Of a stretch of DNA of 64,000 bases, positions 44,960 to 58,700 are shown piece after piece. This DNA is from Ardenticatenaceae bacterium (GTDB lineage Bacteria > Chloroflexota > Anaerolineae > Promineifilales > Promineifilaceae). Below the pieces are notes generated by a model. The model did not search any database. It saw only the letters and a program-made list of their open reading frames with translations, and was not told where the DNA came from. How positions within the stretch are numbered: the stretch's first letter is position 1; every line of letters begins with the position of its first letter. The position numbers and the translations under genes are program-made. The stretch is from NCBI GenBank assembly GCA_030065875.1, contig JASJCR010000014.1, forward strand, positions 1-64,000, given 5' to 3'.

Positions 44960-45429
44960 TGGTTTTGTCTTGTGCGGATTATTACGGTTGGCAGATCGAG
45001 TTCTGCTGCCGTTCGGGCGATACGAATGGCGATTTCACCTCCCTGCGTCAGGTTCAAGGGCGGACAGGTCTTCAATAACCCAAATCATCGTTTGCGGCCC
45101 CCCTGTCATCCTGAGCGTAGTGAAGGATCCCGTCCACTCACTTGAAGGCGAAGGTGGCCATTCGGGCGTTTATGGCTTCCAATCAGCCCTTCTGAAAGAC
45201 AGCTTGCCGAGATTCTTCACGTCGCTGCGCTCCGTTCAGAATGACAGGTGGTTTGCAGCCAACATGTCTGCTCCTGAACCGTGTCGGGGAGGGGGGTGCC
45301 GGGCAGAGCGGTACTGTACTTAATCTCCACTTCAAACCATAATTTTGCGAAACTCCCACCCCAGGTCCTATAATAAATTCAAGTCTTTCCTTTAACCTCT
45401 GTTGTCTGAAGTCTGTGGTCTGATGTCTC
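44960..45429. other. Non-coding stretch with two inverted dispersed repeats
   Basis: 470 bases without a credible gene. It contains two copies of the CATTCTGAGCG family in opposite orientation, at 45102-45130 and 45209-45248, and at 45395-45428 a low-complexity tract of TGTCTGAAGTCTGTGGTCTG type just before the next start codon. Open frames on either strand look like shadows of these repeats. Confidence 0.7.
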
Positions 45430-46329
45430 ATGCCTTTAATCTATACTTCCACCCGCCACCAGCTCCCCCTTCGGCCCACCTTGCGCGCCGTTCTCACCGC
45501 CGTCCGTCAGGCGCAGCGGCCGGTAATCCTGGCCCTCGACTGCCCCATTAACATATCCCCAATCGACGGCCGGCGGGAAACAATTCTTCACCTGCATAAC
45601 GATCAGGGTTCGGAGGCAAAACTCTTCGCCCGTGACCTGGCAGCCATGACCGGCGCACACATCGATTTGCTGGTGCTTTTTGATCGGCTGGACGATGAAG
45701 CGGCCGATTTTGCCCTCGACCAGCTGATCGCCGAAGGGGTTCCAGCCGCTGTGCTGGTGAATGATTCACTTGAGGCCGATCAAATCGGCAAATTTTTAGC
45801 TGATTTAGAGAAACGCTTCACAAGGAAAGGTTTCCTACCGCAGGGAAAATCAATTCGCACCCGACCGGTTGACCCTCATACTCAGGAAGCACCGCTCTCC
45901 GCTCGGGAAGAAGCGCAAATCGCCGCCCTGGCTGAAATCATGCGCCTCGATCCGGCCGCCATGAGCACCACAGAAAAAAGGGAGCTGCTCACGCAGGCGG
46001 CCCAAATCCAGACCGAGCTCGATAAGCTGACCCTGAAAGAAAAGGCGCAGCTGCAGCGGCAAAACATCATCGATCACTGGCTGGCCCAGGCCCGTGAGGC
46101 GGTGCGGGTGATTGGCGACGAGTCGATCCCCCAAGGCAATGTCCTCGTGCTGCTGCAGCAGATGGAGCAGGTGGCCCAGCAGCTGGCCACCGATGAGCTG
46201 CTGGGGGCAACCGGTCTGGAGCTGGCCGCTTTTCTGCGAGCCACGGCCGCCTATTTGCAAGGGGATCCGCAGCCCAAAGTACCCCCACGCTTTGCGGCCG
46301 AATGGGATGAGATGATTCAATCACAGTAA
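45430..46329 (+). CDS. Hypothetical protein with vWA/Rossmann-like N-terminal half
   Basis: 299 residues, no signal peptide or membrane segment. I do not recognise the family. The N-terminal ~120 residues alternate strands and helices (RPVILALDCPINISPID, TGAHIDLLVLFDRLDDE, GVPAAVLVNDSLEADQ), compatible with a Rossmann-like fold. The rest is helical and Gln/Glu/Ala-rich (about 150-275), possibly coiled-coil. No catalytic motif is evident. There is no Shine-Dalgarno sequence before the ATG; a low-complexity TGTCT-rich tract precedes it. A palindromic repeat follows 26 bases after the stop. The next gene is the 4444-residue surface protein, with no evident link. Confidence 0.65.
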   Translation: MPLIYTSTRHQLPLRPTLRAVLTAVRQAQRPVILALDCPINISPIDGRRETILHLHNDQGSEAKLFARDLAAMTGAHIDLLVLFDRLDDEAADFALDQLIAEGVPAAVLVNDSLEADQIGKFLADLEKRFTRKGFLPQGKSIRTRPVDPHTQEAPLSAREEAQIAALAEIMRLDPAAMSTTEKRELLTQAAQIQTELDKLTLKEKAQLQRQNIIDHWLAQAREAVRVIGDESIPQGNVLVLLQQMEQVAQQLATDELLGATGLELAAFLRATAAYLQGDPQPKVPPRFAAEWDEMIQSQ

Positions 46330-46773
46330 TTTTCCAACCTGAAGGATGCCCTTTTGTAGGGCCGCAGCATGCTGCGGCCGGTAGCCGGTCAATCAGGGAA
46401 GACCACAAAAGTTTTGAAAACTTTTGTGGTCTAAATGGATCACCAGAAACCTGCCAAACAGTTGCCTAACACCCAAACCGTATATTGCCACCAAGAAAAT
46501 ATCCTTTTTGGCGTTACCTGAAGAAATGGGTGAGGATTCCTTATGCAAATTGTGGCAGGAGCGATGCAGGATTAATTCCAACCACAATAACGCGAAGCGC
46601 ACAACAACAGATTTCAGCTTGTGTCTGTCGTGAAATCTATACCCTCTTCAATTTAATTGATGATCCGCTGTACCGGCCGGCTATGCCTGCCTAAATCATC
46701 AGCGGGTGATCTATCCATTTGCAAACCACAGAATCAAAATCGAATATCTCAATCACGATCGGAGGTCAACGAG
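46330..46773. other. Non-coding stretch with two palindromes upstream of the giant surface protein
   Basis: 444 bases without a gene. It holds a partial copy of the GGCCGCAGCATGCTGCGGCC palindrome at 46356-46380 and, at 46401-46431, a perfect inverted repeat with 15-base arms (GACCACAAAAGTTTT) around a single G. The latter may end the upstream transcript in either direction or be an operator for the giant gene. Confidence 0.65.
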
Positions 46774-49700
46774 ATGAAACCATATCACCAGACACGCACC
46801 CATCAATCACTCGGCGTCATTCTGTCTTTGACCCTGGTTTTGCAAATGGTTACGCCCATCATTTTTGGTCAAAATACATTTGCGGCTCAGGTCAATTCCT
46901 CTTCGGCATCCTCAAACACGGCTGCTGCCGTCGATTTGAATGCCGCGACCGACCTTTCACAGCTCCTGGCCGCCTCCACCAGTGAACCCCCGGAAATTTC
47001 ATCTCCCCTCTCCATTTCCAAAGAACAATCAACCTACTCCGCAGCCGGCTCCATGGTCGTCACCTATACCGTCCGCAACAACCTGAAACCTATGGTTCAT
47101 CCCGATATCAGCAGCGCCACCACCATCACCGCTCAGGTTGCAGCCTTGACCTCCATTGATTTTGACAGTGACCCCAACACCATTTACAGCGTGCTGATTA
47201 CCAATGAGTTAACCAACGCCCAAACATCACTCAACACCGCCGATCCTCTGGCTGACAGCAGCGGCGATTTTTTGGCCCTCAACCTGGGAAACATTCCTCC
47301 CCTGGGGACCGCCACAGCCGTCATGACCCTCACCACCCCTGCCAGCAGTGGGGATTTTGCGGTTCTGGACACCGGCGCGGTGGCCTACGGGCAGCACCAG
47401 GGGCGCGCCATCTCAGCTAATGCCCCCCAAATCGCTCTCGCGCCTGATGGTTTTGACCAATACCTCGTCTGTACGATTGACGCCAACTGCGGCGACCGCT
47501 ACATCATCCAAAAAGCGGCCGAGTTGGGTGGTGATCCGGCCGCCCTGTTCGCCTTTGTTCAGGGCCTAAACTTTGAGCTATACGAAGGCTCCCTGCGCGG
47601 CGCACGCGGTACGCTGTGGAGCGCAGCCGGCAACGCCACTGACCAGGCTAGCCTGCTCGTTGCCCTTCTGCGCGCGTCCGGGATTCCGGCCGCCTATCGC
47701 CAGGGCACCCTGAACACTACCAACGCCCAAACCGTTCTGAGCGGTATGTTTCCCAATAATCCAGCCCTCGGCGGCTTTGTGCCGGCCGGTACCCCCACGG
47801 CCGATCCGCTCAATGATCCGGCCCTGATCGCCCAGGCCCAGGAACATGCCTGGGTCGAGGCGTACCTGCCCGGCAGCGGCTGGACCGCCTTTGATCCAAC
47901 TTTCGCCACCGCCAACGCTGGGGATACCTTTACCGCCCCGGTTGGCGGCCGGATCGCCGAACTCGACGATAATTTGCGCCACAAAGTGACCCTCCAGCTC
48001 AAAGCAGAACGGTACGGCGCGTTCCCGGTCGGCGGCAGTAACATTTACGAAACCTTCCCCCTGGAAGCCACATTTAGCACCGTAGAACTGATCGGTGAGC
48101 CGGTGGTTTTCGCCCACCTCGTCGAATCAAACGCCCTCGGCGGACTGGCCTTCAGCTCGTTTGAACACACTTATATTCCCTATTTCATCGTTGGGGATAA
48201 GGAAATTGTCATCGAAGGGGAACCGATGCTCGACCTGCTCAGCAACTTTCCCTTTGGGCAGGATTTTCTGACGGCCGAATGGCTGATCCTAACCACCACC
48301 GATCCCTCTGGGAACACCACCACCTACGAGCGGGAGCTGTTTGACGACATCGGCTACGATGTGCGCACGATTGGCGGCGTGGTCGACCAGCTCGAACGCG
48401 GTGAAACCGCCCGTATCAGCTCGATCTCTTCCTGGACGACCCTCTTTGCTCCCTCTGAAATCCCCGCCGAAGCGGTGGATGATCTCGTGCAGCCGGTGCT
48501 GGAAAACACCCTGGCCGCCAACGCCCTCCAAGAGCAGGTCGCCGCCATCGACGGGCTGCCGTATACACCCGAAGAGCTCGCCCTAATTCAGGAAACGGTG
48601 GTCCAGAGCGGTCTAGCCGCCCGCGCCATCCAGAAGATGCACCTGCTCAAATTCACCCACGTGTCGGACGTCAGCCACGACTGGCTGGCTGAGTCAACTC
48701 AGGTGGCCGCCTACCCTGCTTCCCCACGCATTTTTACCGTCGGTTGGGAACGCAACGACATCGAAGCAACCGACATGGTGACCTTCGATCTGGGCCGCAA
48801 CGAGCTGCGCACCATCCCCTACCCCGGCCAGACCGATCTGGGATCGCAGCTCTTTTTGCTGACCCAGGGTTACACCGACATGTCAATTGAGGCGGAGCTG
48901 GTGCGCGAGATCGCCGTCAAGCCGCTGACCAGCGTCGGTGAGGTGTTTAAAACGGCCGGCGAAAACAACATCCCCTTCACCCGCATCAACAGCCGCAACC
49001 TGGACTTTTTTGAAACGATGCTTATCTCTGACGAGGCCAAGGCGCGCATCACGACTGCCGTGCTTGACAACCCCAATCTTGAAGTAATCGTGCCTACCGA
49101 GATGGTCACCCTCGACGGGGCCGCCGAGCCAACCATTGGCTGGCTGGAAATCGATCACGAAACCGGCCGCACCATCGACGTCATGGAAAACGGCCAGCAT
49201 ATGGTGGCCGCCGCCTACGGCTTCCTGACCTCCGAAAACAAAGATTGGGGCTCGCTGGTCGGTGCGTTTGCCGGTGGCGTATTCTCTTACGGGGTGGGTT
49301 TTGCCGCCGGAGCGCTGCAAGCCTCACCGAATTCCGACCCCGCAGCCATCAAGGCCAGCGCCTATGAAGCAGCAAGCGAAAACGCGGAAAGGGCCCAGGA
49401 AGCCACCGACGGCATTGGCGACGACGACGCCCGCGAGCTCGGTTTTGGCCTGTCCATCGCCATGATGGAAGCACTGCTGCGCTACAACGATCCCCCGGTG
49501 CCGGAAGCGATTCTCAATTTGCCCCCGGCCGCTGCGCTCGATCAATCACAAGCGACGGCGAACATCACCGGCAGCAGTTCCCTGTCCGGCAGCACCATCG
49601 CAGCATCTGTGGAGACGGCCATGGTCGCCCAAACCGGCTCAGCTACCACCAGTTATGACGCCACAGCCATCAATAATTTTATTTTTGACGCCCTTTCGGG

Positions 49701-52700
49701 TGATGGCGCCCTTTACCAAAACGCCGCTCTGCTGGACAGCGGCCCCTTCTTAGCAGAAGCGGCCGGTTCTCCGGCCACCCTGTCGACCGATGGTTCCCTC
49801 ATGCCCGTCGGCGGCAGTCAGAGCGGCCCGGCCGCCTTTTACAGCGGCGCGTTAACCCCGCTGGGCCAGGGCACCGATTTTGACAGCTATACCCTGGCCC
49901 TCACGCCCGGCGGCTCCGTGACGCTCGATCTCAAAAATGCCGAGGTGACCCTAAACGGCACCACCTACACCGGAAATTTTGAGCTGGTCACCAGCAGCGC
50001 CCTTAACGTCAGCGGCAGCGGCGCCACTGCGGCCGCCAACTTCTCTGCGGACGCCAATCTAACGACAACGAACAGCGGCCTGATGATCGCCAACGCCAGC
50101 GGATCCCTCACTGTCGGCAGTGATACCCCGGCCGTAGCCAACGGTTTTGCCTTGGGCAACGCCAGCGGCAGCAGCACCATCACCCCCAACGGCGCCACCG
50201 ATACCTTTGACTTTAACGGCACGGCCGATTTCTTTGCCGTGGCCCTCACTAACCCCACCAGCGTCACCCCGGCCGATACGGCCACCGCGTTTGACGCCGA
50301 CGTCGTTACCAACTACACCGACAGCTACACCCTGACCGTCACCGCTCCCGACGGCTGGACCGTCTCCGTTGACGGCTCTGGCGGGGTCACGGCCGCTCCG
50401 GCACCCGGCACAACCGCCGGCACTTACAAAATTTTGGTGACCGCCCAATCGCAGGCGGATCCCACTCTCTTCGCCGCGGCCGAACACACGGTCACGGTGA
50501 CCGCCGTGGACGGGGTGGCCATCGACATCGTCAGCGACCCGCTGCTGACCGTCCCCTGGGGTGAAGAAGCCACCGGCGAATACACCTACCAGGTCAACGA
50601 CGGCCGGCTGCAGCTCCCCGGTGCCGCTTATACCGTTTGGATGACCAATACCTCTTCGATTGAAAGAACGTTCGACGTCACCGTCAGCGGCCTACCGGCC
50701 GGCTGGGCGATTTTTGGCGCGCAGCACGGCATTGCCGCCCTCCAGCTGACCCTACCGGCCGGCGGCAGCGCCCAGCTTGGCCTCTACGTCAAACCAACCG
50801 GCACCTCCCTGCCGCCAATTGGTTCCTCGTATCCCTTCAACGTGACCGCCACGGCCAACGACAACGGCACGGTCAACGCCAGCGACAGTGCGACCTTTAC
50901 CGTGCCCGGTATTCCTTTCCCCTTCGTGACGGTCGATCCGGAATTTATCAACACGTCAGAAAATACCGTGGTGCCATTTGACGTCACCGTCACCAACGTC
51001 GGCAACGCTGCCGGCTCGTTTGACCTGGTCAGCGACACCTTTATGCCCGACTGGTCGGTCTCCGGTTTAACTTCTCCCGTAGCCCTCAATCCGGGCGAAT
51101 CATCGACCCAAACGGTCACGGCCACGGTGACCACCGGTGAAATCGGCCGGGGGCACTCGGTGTCGATTGGCGCGGTGGCCCCCACGCTGCCGTACACGCC
51201 CACCTCGGCCACCTTTGTCTACGTGATGGGTCCCAAGAGCGGCCCGATTATCACCACCGCCCGCAATCTAAACAACGCCTGCCTGGTTGACAATGGGCAG
51301 ATGGGCGACGCGGCCGAAGCGCTGGCCCTGGCCATGGCTGAACTGGAACAGTGGTGCGCCATTGGCGACTGCCCGCTCCCCTTGCGGGATGATGTGGCCG
51401 CAGCGACCTCGCTGCTGGCCAGCAGCGCCCGCCTGACGTCACTCGATTTCACCGGGGCCAACGACCTCGACACGGCCTCGTCCACCCTGGCTGCAGCGAC
51501 CACCAATGTCGATATCGAAGCCGGTCTGGACGATATCGTGGCCGCCGTTTCCACCCTGGAAGGGCAGGTGTGTGAATTTGCCGAACACCGGCTCGATCTT
51601 TCGCTGACCCCGTTCAACAATGCGATCCTGGGTGGGCAAACGGCCGACTTTACCCTTGAACTAACCAATCTGGGAACGGTTGACACAACCTATGCGGTGA
51701 CCGTCACCCTGCCGGATGGAGACCAGACGCTCAATCCCACAATTCCGACCGGCAACACCTTCTCGACCGTTCTCAATACAACACCGGCCGATTTTGGCCT
51801 CTATACCGTTCAAGCCACGGCTACGGCGGTTTCTCCAGACGTGACCTTTGATATCGAAGCCACCAAATTCGCCCGCCTCAACGTCGTCGATCGCTATATC
51901 CAGCTCACCCGCGTTTTTGCCACCCCCGATTTTGTGGAAACCGGAACCAGCTCAACCACGGTAAGCATTGAGGTGGCCAATATCGCCAACGTACCCCGCT
52001 CAGCCACCGCCCAAACCACCATCGAAGGGCCAAACGGGGCGCTGCTTTACGATCAGGATATCCCGGTTTCAATTTTGGCCGGCAGCCCCCGCGAATACGA
52101 GCTGGCCGTCGTCAATACCTCCGGTTGGGCCAGCGGCCTCTACACAATGACGGTCGACCTGGTCGACGGATCGGATAACCTCATCCCGGACGGCAGCAAT
52201 TACGGATTCCTGACCGTGGGTGAAGGGCTGCTGGCTTCAGCGGCCGTCTCGCCAGAGCTGACCGCCCCTGGAAACGTAACCGTCACCACCATTTTGACCA
52301 CCGAAATCAAGGCGGTACAGATCAATTCGCTGGCCGATGAACCACCCCCACCCGCAGCGGAACCGATCAGCCAGATTGAAAGCGAAACAGCCTCGGAAGT
52401 TGAATTGGCGGAACCGATTCCGTTTACCCCAGTTCAGTACACAGAAGAGGAAGTGCCCTCTGAAAATAACGATTTAAATACGGCGGTGGAAGCACTGGAC
52501 GCTCCCTTCGATGTTCAGGCGCTAACGGCCACCAGCATCGGCGGCTTTACCCGCTACGAAAATGATGACCCGGCCATCGTCTATACCGACACCTGGACCC
52601 TGCAAAGTCCCGGTCAGGCCAGCGGTGGTTCGGTACAGTATGCCGGTGGCGGTGGCCGCAGCGCCTCGCTTACCTTTAATGGGGAGTGGGTGGCCGTGGG

Positions 52701-55700
52701 CTTTTTAGGCCAGAATGATGCCGGACAGGTCGAACTTTTTATAGACGGCCTTTCGCAAGGGGTGTTTGACACCTACAGCAATGAAATCGAACCGCGCGTT
52801 TTTATTTTTGACGGCCTGAGCAGCGGTTCCCATACCCTTCTCATCGACGTTCCTGGAACCAGCAACCCCAATTCGCAGGCCAGCCGCATCCGGCTCGACT
52901 TTATCGATACCTGGGACGGAACCGCCTTGAACGACGAAACCATCGAAACAGATGAAACTCGCTTCCTGGCATCTGGCAGCTGGGGGCCGCGCACCGACTT
53001 TCCGGACGCCAGCGGCGGCAGCTATCTCTACACCGGCCTGGCAAACTCCAGCGCCTGGGTACCATTTACCGGCGACAGCTTCTCGCTCGACATGGTCCGC
53101 CGCCCCAATGCGGACAAGGTCAAGGTCTTTGTTGACGGCAACTTTATTACCTACCTCGACCAGTACAGTCCCACAACGATTACCGAAACCGTTTCGTTTG
53201 ACAGCTTTGGACCGGGCATTCACCTCCTGCAGCTGACGCATTTCCGCGGCTGGGCCTCGTTTGATACCTTTACCCAGCCGGGCAGCGCTCCGTTCTTTAC
53301 GCCGGAGCCCGTCGGAGATTACCATCGTTATGAAGAAAGCGACCCGACCATCTCATACGATGGCGTGACCTTTAACACGGCCGTTCGGCAATGGGATTAC
53401 ATCGCCGACAATCGGGCCAGCGAATCGTATGTGGCCCGCTCCAACACGGCCGGTACGACCATCAGCGCCACCGTCACCGGCGAGTGGATCCATCTGGGCT
53501 TTGTCACCTCCAAATCCGGCGGTCAGGCCGAGGTTTTGATCGACGGAATCTCGCAGGGCATCATCGATCTGTACACCGTTGAAAATGATTCGGCCAGCTT
53601 TGTCTACGATGGGTTAACCAACGGACCACACACGGTGGTCATCAACGTGCTGGGCACCAACAACGGCCGGGCGAACAACAGCTACGTCTATTTTGACTTT
53701 ATCGATGTTTGGAACGGCACCAATTTGCCCGACGAAACCGTCGAAGCACAGGATGAGGGCCGCGTCTACCACAGCGGTTCCGGCTCGATAACCACCGGCG
53801 GCAGCGGCACGACCAACGGCGACTACTGGCAAATCACCAGTTCAGGTGGAAACGCCGGTTTGTGGTTCCCATTCACCGGGGACAGCGTGACGTTTACCAC
53901 GCGCAGCTACAACCAAACCGATGAAATCCGCGTCTTTGTCGACGGTCAATTTGTGGCCACGCTTGATGTGTTTAGCTACATCGATTCGATTGGCACGTTC
54001 TCCTTTGACGGCTTTGGCAGCGGGGCGCATATCCTGCAGCTTAAGCGGTATCGCAGCACCCTGGCGGTCGATGCCTTCGCCCAGCCGGGCAGTGCCCCGT
54101 TCTATATACCATCGGTGCAAACCGGCATCATCCGCACTGAAGAAGATGATGTGGCCGTCCTGTATAACGGGCTGCCATTAACCAACACCACGACAACCTG
54201 GTCACGCGTCAATTCCCAAATGAATGAGGCCAGCAACGGCCAGGTGGCGCGCACCAGTGAAATCAGCGACACCGTTGAATTTGCCTTTGACGGCACCTGG
54301 CTGGGGATTGGCTTCACTACCGACCGCTTTGGCGGCCTGGTCGAAATCGCCATTGACGGCACGCCGGTGCAAACGGTCGATCTGTACACCCGCTACGACA
54401 ACACGGCCAGCTACTATTTCGACAGCCTGGGGGCCGGGTCGCACACCGTGACCCTGACTAACCTGGGCACGGCTCATCCCAACTCATCCGGCACGCGGCT
54501 CAACCTCGACTTCTTTGATACATGGGACGGCTCGACCCTGGCTGATGGGCTGTTTGAAGAAGACAGCGGCCGTTGGTTCCTCAGCGGCGACTTGTTCCTG
54601 TCGAACAGCGCCGTGGCCAGCGGCGGCAGCTACCTGAGCGATGGGCTGTCAAATGAAAGCACCGTCTGGTTCCCCTTCACCGGGGACAGCGTCAGCATGT
54701 TGACCTATGCCGAATTTAGCGGCCGGGCGCTCGACGTGTGCGTAGACGGCCAGCGACTCACCGAAGTCAGCCGCTTTGCCCTAAATCCGATCAGCTATAC
54801 CTACTCGTTTGACGGCTTTGGCCCCGGCCCGCACGTCATGGAGATCCGGCCGTTTCGGGCCAGCCTGGCTGTTGACGCCTTTGCCCAGGTGGCGGTCAGC
54901 CCGATCTACACCGAAACGACACCGACCGGCATCGTTCGCTACGAAGAAGATGATCCGGCCCTGGTGTTCAACGGCAGCGATTCCTTTACCCAAATGCCGC
55001 AGTCGTGGTACTTCTCCGGCAATTCAACCCAATACAGCGGGGGCGGCCACGTGCAGACCAGCACCTCGGGTAACACCGTCAGCCTGACCTTCGACGGGAC
55101 CTGGGTAGGCGTCGGTTTTATGGGCCGCACCAACTCCGGCAGCGCCGAAATCTTTATTGACGGTCTCAGCCAAGGGGTAATCACTACCACCACGGCCACC
55201 AACAACAAGGCGGTGGCCACCTACTTCGACGGGTTGAGCACCGGCAGCCATACGATCACGATCGAGGCCCAGGGCAGTATCTACGTCGACTTCATCGACG
55301 TGTGGGATGGCACTGAATTAACCGACGGCTGGCACGATGCGGATGTGATCGAAACCAACGGCCGCTACTGGCTGAGCAACAACTGGTCTCGCTCGGAAAA
55401 TAATCCCTATGCCTTTGATGACGACTATCTTGTGTTTAGCCTCGTCAATACCAATCCGCGCATGTGGTTTAACTTCACCGGCGAAGCATTTAGCTTCCTT
55501 TATACGGAACGAGATGGCACTCAAATCGAGGTCTTTATCGATGGGGTCAGCCAGGGGGTTTACGACCTGTCGACCCAGGGACCGAGCAATACGGAACAGC
55601 CGGCCACGATCCACTTCTCGGGTCTGACTGACGGACCACACGTGGTCCATATCGACACGCTAAACACCCGCATTCGCCTCGACGCCTTTGAAGCGGACCC

Positions 55701-58700
55701 AGCAGATCTCGCCCCGTACACGCCGGACTTTGAATGGTACGATCTCGATCCGGGCACGGTGTACACCACCACCGGCTACACCGGTTCCGGTTTGCTAAGT
55801 ACTGTGGCCGTAGGCGACATCAACAACGACGGCATTGTGGAGATCGTCTCGCCCTCCAACAACGGGCAGGTATACGTCTACCGCGGCGACGGGGTCGATA
55901 CCGGTGGCGGCACCCCCGAGCTGTGGCGCTTCACCGGCCAGTTTTCCGAACCGGCGCTGGGCGATCTCGACGGTGACGGACTGGCCGAAATCGTTCTGCT
56001 TGGTGAACCCGGTCTTTACGTTCTAGAAGATACCGGAGCCACCAAGTGGTTTACCGATACCAATAAATATCGCTCCTATGACGGCAGTCCGGTCGACGGA
56101 TTTGCCTGGGGCGCACCGGCCATCGGCAACGTCGACAACGATCCGGAGCCGGAGATTGTCATTGCCACCTCCTCTTCCAGCGGCGGCGTTGGCGCCACGC
56201 TGGCCGTCTTTGATGCGGACGGCACGCTCGTATGGGAGCAGGGTGGTCTGACCCGCTTCCCCTCCGCCCCGGCCCTGGCCGATTTGGGGGGTGACGGTAT
56301 CCTGGATATCATCTCGCTGGATGATGAGACGGCGACTGTGTACGACATCGCCAACAACGTTGTCCTGTGGTCCCACACCTTTACCGACACGATCACCGCC
56401 AACGCCGGAGACCAGCTCTTTGGCGCCCCGGCCGTGGCCAATCTCGATGCCAAACAGCCGGGCGGTGACCCCGAACCAGAGGTTATCATCAACTATGAAG
56501 AGTGGATTTACGCCTTCAACCACGACGGCACCGTGCACTGGAAATACGGCACCGGTGAACCGGCCAACTATCGACCGAGTCACGTCACCGTCAGCGATGT
56601 CGACGGCGATGGTGAGCTAGAGGTAATTACCGCCCAGGCCAATAGCTCCGGATTTATCGTCTTTAATCACACCCTCTTCGTGCTCGAAGCAAACGGCACC
56701 CTTAAATGGAAAACGCTGGTGCGTGATCGATCCGCCTCCGCCTCTGGCGTGGCCACCCACGACCTCGACGGTGACGGGATATGGGAAGTGATCTGGAACG
56801 GATCACAGGACGGTCTTTTGATTTTAAACGGCCCCGACGGCGATCCGCTCTTTAACGAGCCCTTTACCGGCTCCGGCACGATCATCGATTACCCGGTCGT
56901 GGCCGATGTGGACGGTGACGATCACGCCGAAATCGTGCTCGGCGGCGTCAACGGCATCTTTGTCGTTGGACACGACGAGCGGTGGGGACCGGCCCGGCCG
57001 TTGTGGAACAGTCACGACTATCACATCACCAATATCAACAACGACTGGAGCATCCCGGCCAACGAACCGCCGAGCTGGCAGGTGCACAACACCTACCGTA
57101 CCCAGACAATTCTGACAAATCCCACGCCGATCTACCAGGTGGGTGTGACCTACACCCACGGAACCAACGGCGTGACGGTTGAGCCGCTGACCGCCTCGCG
57201 GCCGGTGTCGGTCACGCCACCGCTGGTGACCTTCGGCTATGAACAGCCTTATTACCAGCCGGTCATTACCACCACCTTTGACAGCGCCGTGACCAATCTG
57301 CAGCCGGGTGAGGTGCGTGAGGTGAGCAGCGGGACCGAGATTTCCTATACTCTGCCCAGCGGCAGCAATTTGGTGACCCTGCCGCCGCTATTTGTCACCG
57401 CGCCGCATATCGCCAGCCTGCAGCCGGCCAGCCAAGCGGCCGCGGCCGGTACGACGGTGACCTTTACGGTCTCAATGACCAACCCGGTGGCGATCGCGGA
57501 CACGTATTCACTAACCGTGAGCGGTTTGCCGGCCGGTTGGGCAACCCTGCCGGGCACGGTCTTCCTGCCGGGTAACGGCAGCGACACGGCCGATCTGGTC
57601 ATCGATGTACCGGTGAGCGCCGATCAAATCCCCTACCCGTTTGTGGTCACGGTCACCAACGGCAATGGGGCTGCCGAGCAGCTGGCTGGTGAGCTGACGG
57701 TCACCGGCGGGGTCACGCTGGTGATCACCAGCCCGGCCGAGACCATCGCTCAAATCGGCCAGGGCATTAACTACACGGTGACGGTCACCAACGACGAAAT
57801 AGTCGGCCGCACGTACGATCTGTCGGTTTCCAGCGCCGCTGTTGTGAGTGGTTTGCCGCCCAGCGTGGCCCTCAACGGAGGTGAAACGATCGACCTGACG
57901 TTGGCGGCTGCTCCCACTGCGACCGGTCCGCAACCGTTCCTGGTGACGGCCACCGCCCAGGAAAATGGCACCAGCGCCTCAGATGCGGCCAGCGTGACCG
58001 GCGAAGGAAGCGCGGCAGTTGACCTAACCATTGATCCGGCCACAGCTTTTGCCGGACCGGGCTCCACGGCCGTGTTGACCCCCACGCTGACCAATCTTGG
58101 CGGCACCATCGATACCTACGATCTAACCCTTGAGTTGCCGGTTGGATGGCAGGGTGGTGTACAGGCCAACGGGGTGTGGATCATTACCCATACCCTCAAG
58201 ACGGCACCGCTAAACAGCGCCGATCTGAAACTGCTGATCTCTCCGGACCCAGGCGCTGCACCAGGCACTTACCCGATTTCGATGACGGCGACCTCACAGC
58301 TCCAGCCGGCGATCAGCGTCACGGCCGGAGCCGACGTGGTGGTCCTCGATCGAGGCGTTACCGTTGAAATCCTGTCCGGCACAACGAGCAGCGCCCCCAG
58401 CGGCACCGCCAGCTGGCAGGTGCGGGTGACCAACACCGGCTCGGTGGCTGACACCTATGACCTGTCGATGAGCGGCCTGATCGCCGGAGCGGCGTCGTTT
58501 AGCGCCAACCCGGTCTCGCTGGCGGCCGGAGCCAACCAAATTGTTACGGTCTCTGCCAGCGGCTACGGGTTTGCCCTGCCGGGCAGCTACCCGCTGTCGT
58601 TTACCGCCGTGTCGCAGGGCGACAGCCGAGTCCAGGATGAGGCGTCCACCTCGTTAACCATTACCCCGCATCTCGATGTCGAAGTGGCTATTTATCCGCC

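Noticed and set aside
46657-46773. Possible 39-residue N-terminal extension of the giant protein
   Set aside because: It would place the signal peptide internally; GGAGG before ATG 46774 decides the start.
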